15,378 bases of DNA from an uncultured Lachnospiraceae bacterium. GTDB taxonomy: Bacteria > Bacillota > Clostridia > Lachnospirales > Lachnospiraceae. Below, one piece after another: positions 14,417-15,378 of the stretch. The DNA lies in assembly GCA_949346185.1 (NCBI GenBank), contig CASGVX010000013.1, positions 1 through 15,378 on the forward strand. The letters run 5' to 3'. The stretch's first letter is position 1. Every line of letters starts with the position of its first letter. Both the position numbers and the translations under genes were made by a program. Below the pieces are notes generated by a model that saw only the letters and a program-made list of their open reading frames with translations, did not search any database and was not told the origin of the DNA.

Positions 14417-14947
14417 TTGGATAAATATATTACCACGCCATTGACAGAGGAAAAGGTGTCAGACCTGAAAGCAGGGGATTATGTATATATCAGCGGGACA
14501 GTTTATACTGCCAGAGATGCCGCCCACAAAAGGATGTACGAGGCGATGCAGCAGGGGCAGCAGATACCTATTGATTTGAAGGAGAATATTATCTATTACC
14601 TTGGACCGTCTCCCGCCAGGGAAGGGCAGGTCATTGGCTCTGCAGGTCCTACTACCAGTAGCCGGATGGATAAGTATACGCCGCTTTTTCTAGAAAATGG
14701 ATTAAAGGGAATGATAGGAAAGGGAAGGCGTTCCCAAGAAGTAATCGCATCCATGGAAGAAAATCATGCAGTGTATTTTGCAGCTATCGGTGGTGCGGGA
14801 GCCCTTTTGTCACAGTGTATCAAAAAGTCAGAGATTGTTGCTTATGAAGATTTGGGTACAGAGGCAATCCGCAGACTGGAAGTGGAAAATCTCCCAGTGA
14901 TTGTAGTGATAGATCAGGAGAGGAATAATATGTACGACTATGCATAA
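14417..14947 (+). CDS. fumB: Class I fumarate hydratase, beta subunit
   Basis: A 176-residue subunit that completes the active site of the class I fumarase. It shows ISGTVYTARDAAHKR near residue 25, GPTTSSRMD, the IGKGRRS turn, AIGGAGALL and YEDLGTEAIRRLEVENLPVIVV, all characteristic of the FumB/TtdB C-terminal domain family. The start is taken as TTG at 14417: AGGGAGGA (14402-14409) lies 7 nt before it and the resulting MDKYITTPLTEEKV matches family starts. An in-frame ATG at 14393 lies upstream of that binding site and is less likely. The gap to the alpha gene is 82 nt and holds no terminator, so the two are probably co-transcribed. Confidence 0.88.
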   Translation: MDKYITTPLTEEKVSDLKAGDYVYISGTVYTARDAAHKRMYEAMQQGQQIPIDLKENIIYYLGPSPAREGQVIGSAGPTTSSRMDKYTPLFLENGLKGMIGKGRRSQEVIASMEENHAVYFAAIGGAGALLSQCIKKSEIVAYEDLGTEAIRRLEVENLPVIVVIDQERNNMYDYA

Positions 14948-14960
14948 GATATAGAAATTT

Positions 14961-15065
14961 TTATCGGGAATTTTTATATTCTTTCGGGGTAATATTCTCG
15001 TGCTTCTTAAATACTTTTGCAAAATAGTAAGCGTTACAGAATTCTAATGCTTCTGCGGTATGATC
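14961..15065 (-). pseudogene. Remnant of an AraC-family transcriptional regulator (C-terminal helix-turn-helix)
   Basis: Read on the minus strand from 15065 to the stop at 14961-14963, the frame gives DHTAEALEFCNAYYFAKVFK and continues KHENITPKEYKNSR. This is the end of an AraC/XylS DNA-binding domain: the second helix-turn-helix with its YYFxKVFKK motif and TPKEYR-type ending. Only about 34 codons remain; upstream in that frame no AraC sequence is seen, and there is no start. It is most likely the surviving 3' end of a deleted regulator gene. Confidence 0.75.
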
Positions 15066-15092
15066 CTTACACAAGGATATACCGTCTTTTTT
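15056..15092 (+). terminator. Intrinsic terminator after the fumarase genes
   Basis: CGGTAT (15056-15061) plus ATCCTT (15063-15068) pair with AAGGAT (15073-15078) plus ATACCG (15079-15084), with a single bulged G and an ACAC loop. The 12-bp stem is followed by TCTTTTTT (15085-15092). It lies 108 nt after the fumB stop and probably ends the plus-strand transcript. Confidence 0.8.
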
Positions 15093-15245
15093 CTGTATTT
15101 AAGATGTTTTGATATTATGTAGAAAAAAATGGAAAAATCTAAAGAAATTCTATAATATATCACAAAATATTTACAAAAAATGTCAGAAAAATTACAATAT
15201 AATAAAAAATCTAACAAAATTCGTAAAAAAACAAACAAAATGATA
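15093..15245. other. AT-rich intergenic stretch
   Basis: Very AT-rich DNA with many A-tracts, especially at 15215-15240, just upstream of the promoter at 15246. The A-tracts could act as an UP element. No gene, RNA or repeat is recognised here. Confidence 0.5.
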
Positions 15246-15274
15246 TTGAGAATAACGAAAGAAAATAGTATAAT
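15246..15274 (+). promoter_or_regulatory. Strong vegetative promoter reading out of the window
   Basis: TTGAGA (15246-15251), a 17-nt spacer and a perfect TATAAT (15269-15274) match the housekeeping sigma consensus with one mismatch. A-tracts precede it. Transcription would start near 15281 and run past the window end. The gene it serves is not visible. Confidence 0.75.
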
Positions 15275-15378
15275 CCATGTAGAGGTGTATGCTATTGCAA
15301 TATATATGTTATTTATTGTCACATAAATTATATTATGATTGTACAGATGTAATAAAAACACTCTAATTATGCAAATTA

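Noticed and set aside
15044..15361. Minus-strand open frame of 105 codons in the right-hand gap
   Set aside because: It is a low-complexity hydrophobic translation of AT-rich DNA, crosses the terminator and the outward promoter, and has no binding site.

Overview
The window is a chromosomal replication-origin region of a low-to-mid GC Firmicute, most likely a member of the Clostridia close to Lachnospiraceae. That placement is inferred from the gene order dnaA-dnaN-rlbA-recF-gyrB-gyrA, the character of the DnaA and GyrA sequences, a two-subunit class I (Fe-S) fumarase, and BspA-type leucine-rich-repeat and subtilisin-like secreted proteins. No rRNA, tRNA, CRISPR array or insertion sequence was seen.

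Layout. (1) Positions 110-3461, minus strand: a two-gene unit of a secreted subtilisin-like protease followed by a secreted BspA-type repeat protein, reading away from the origin. The protease has a large C-terminal domain with a HxxxDxxxH helix motif. These genes occupy the place next to dnaA where rpmH-rnpA is often found in Firmicutes. (2) Positions about 3462-4273: the non-coding oriC and dnaA promoter region. It holds many DnaA boxes, a perfect 36-bp palindrome carrying two opposed boxes, an AT-rich tract with TATTCTA repeats, and a dnaA leader with two small hairpins. (3) Positions 4274-13393, plus strand: dnaA (TTG start), a second box-containing gap, dnaN, rlbA (S4 domain), recF, gyrB and gyrA. 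(4) Positions 13492-14947: the alpha and beta subunits of class I fumarase, followed by an intrinsic terminator at 15056-15092. (5) Positions 14948-15378: no intact gene; a short minus-strand remnant of an AraC-family regulator, the terminator, an AT-rich stretch, and a strong promoter pointing out of the window.

How it fits together. DnaA would bind the boxes on both sides of its own gene (a bipartite origin of the Bacillus type) and melt the AT-rich DNA. DnaN is the sliding clamp, RecF acts in gap repair, and gyrase removes supercoils. The fumarase genes appear to be carried along at the end of the same strand. Points most worth a second look are the 36-bp origin palindrome, the interleaved inverted repeats (possible pseudoknot) just before gyrA with a related element before gyrB, the protease fused to a putative metal-binding domain, and the AraC remnant beside the terminator. 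Start codons were chosen by Shine-Dalgarno spacing and remembered family N-termini; no alignment or database search was run.
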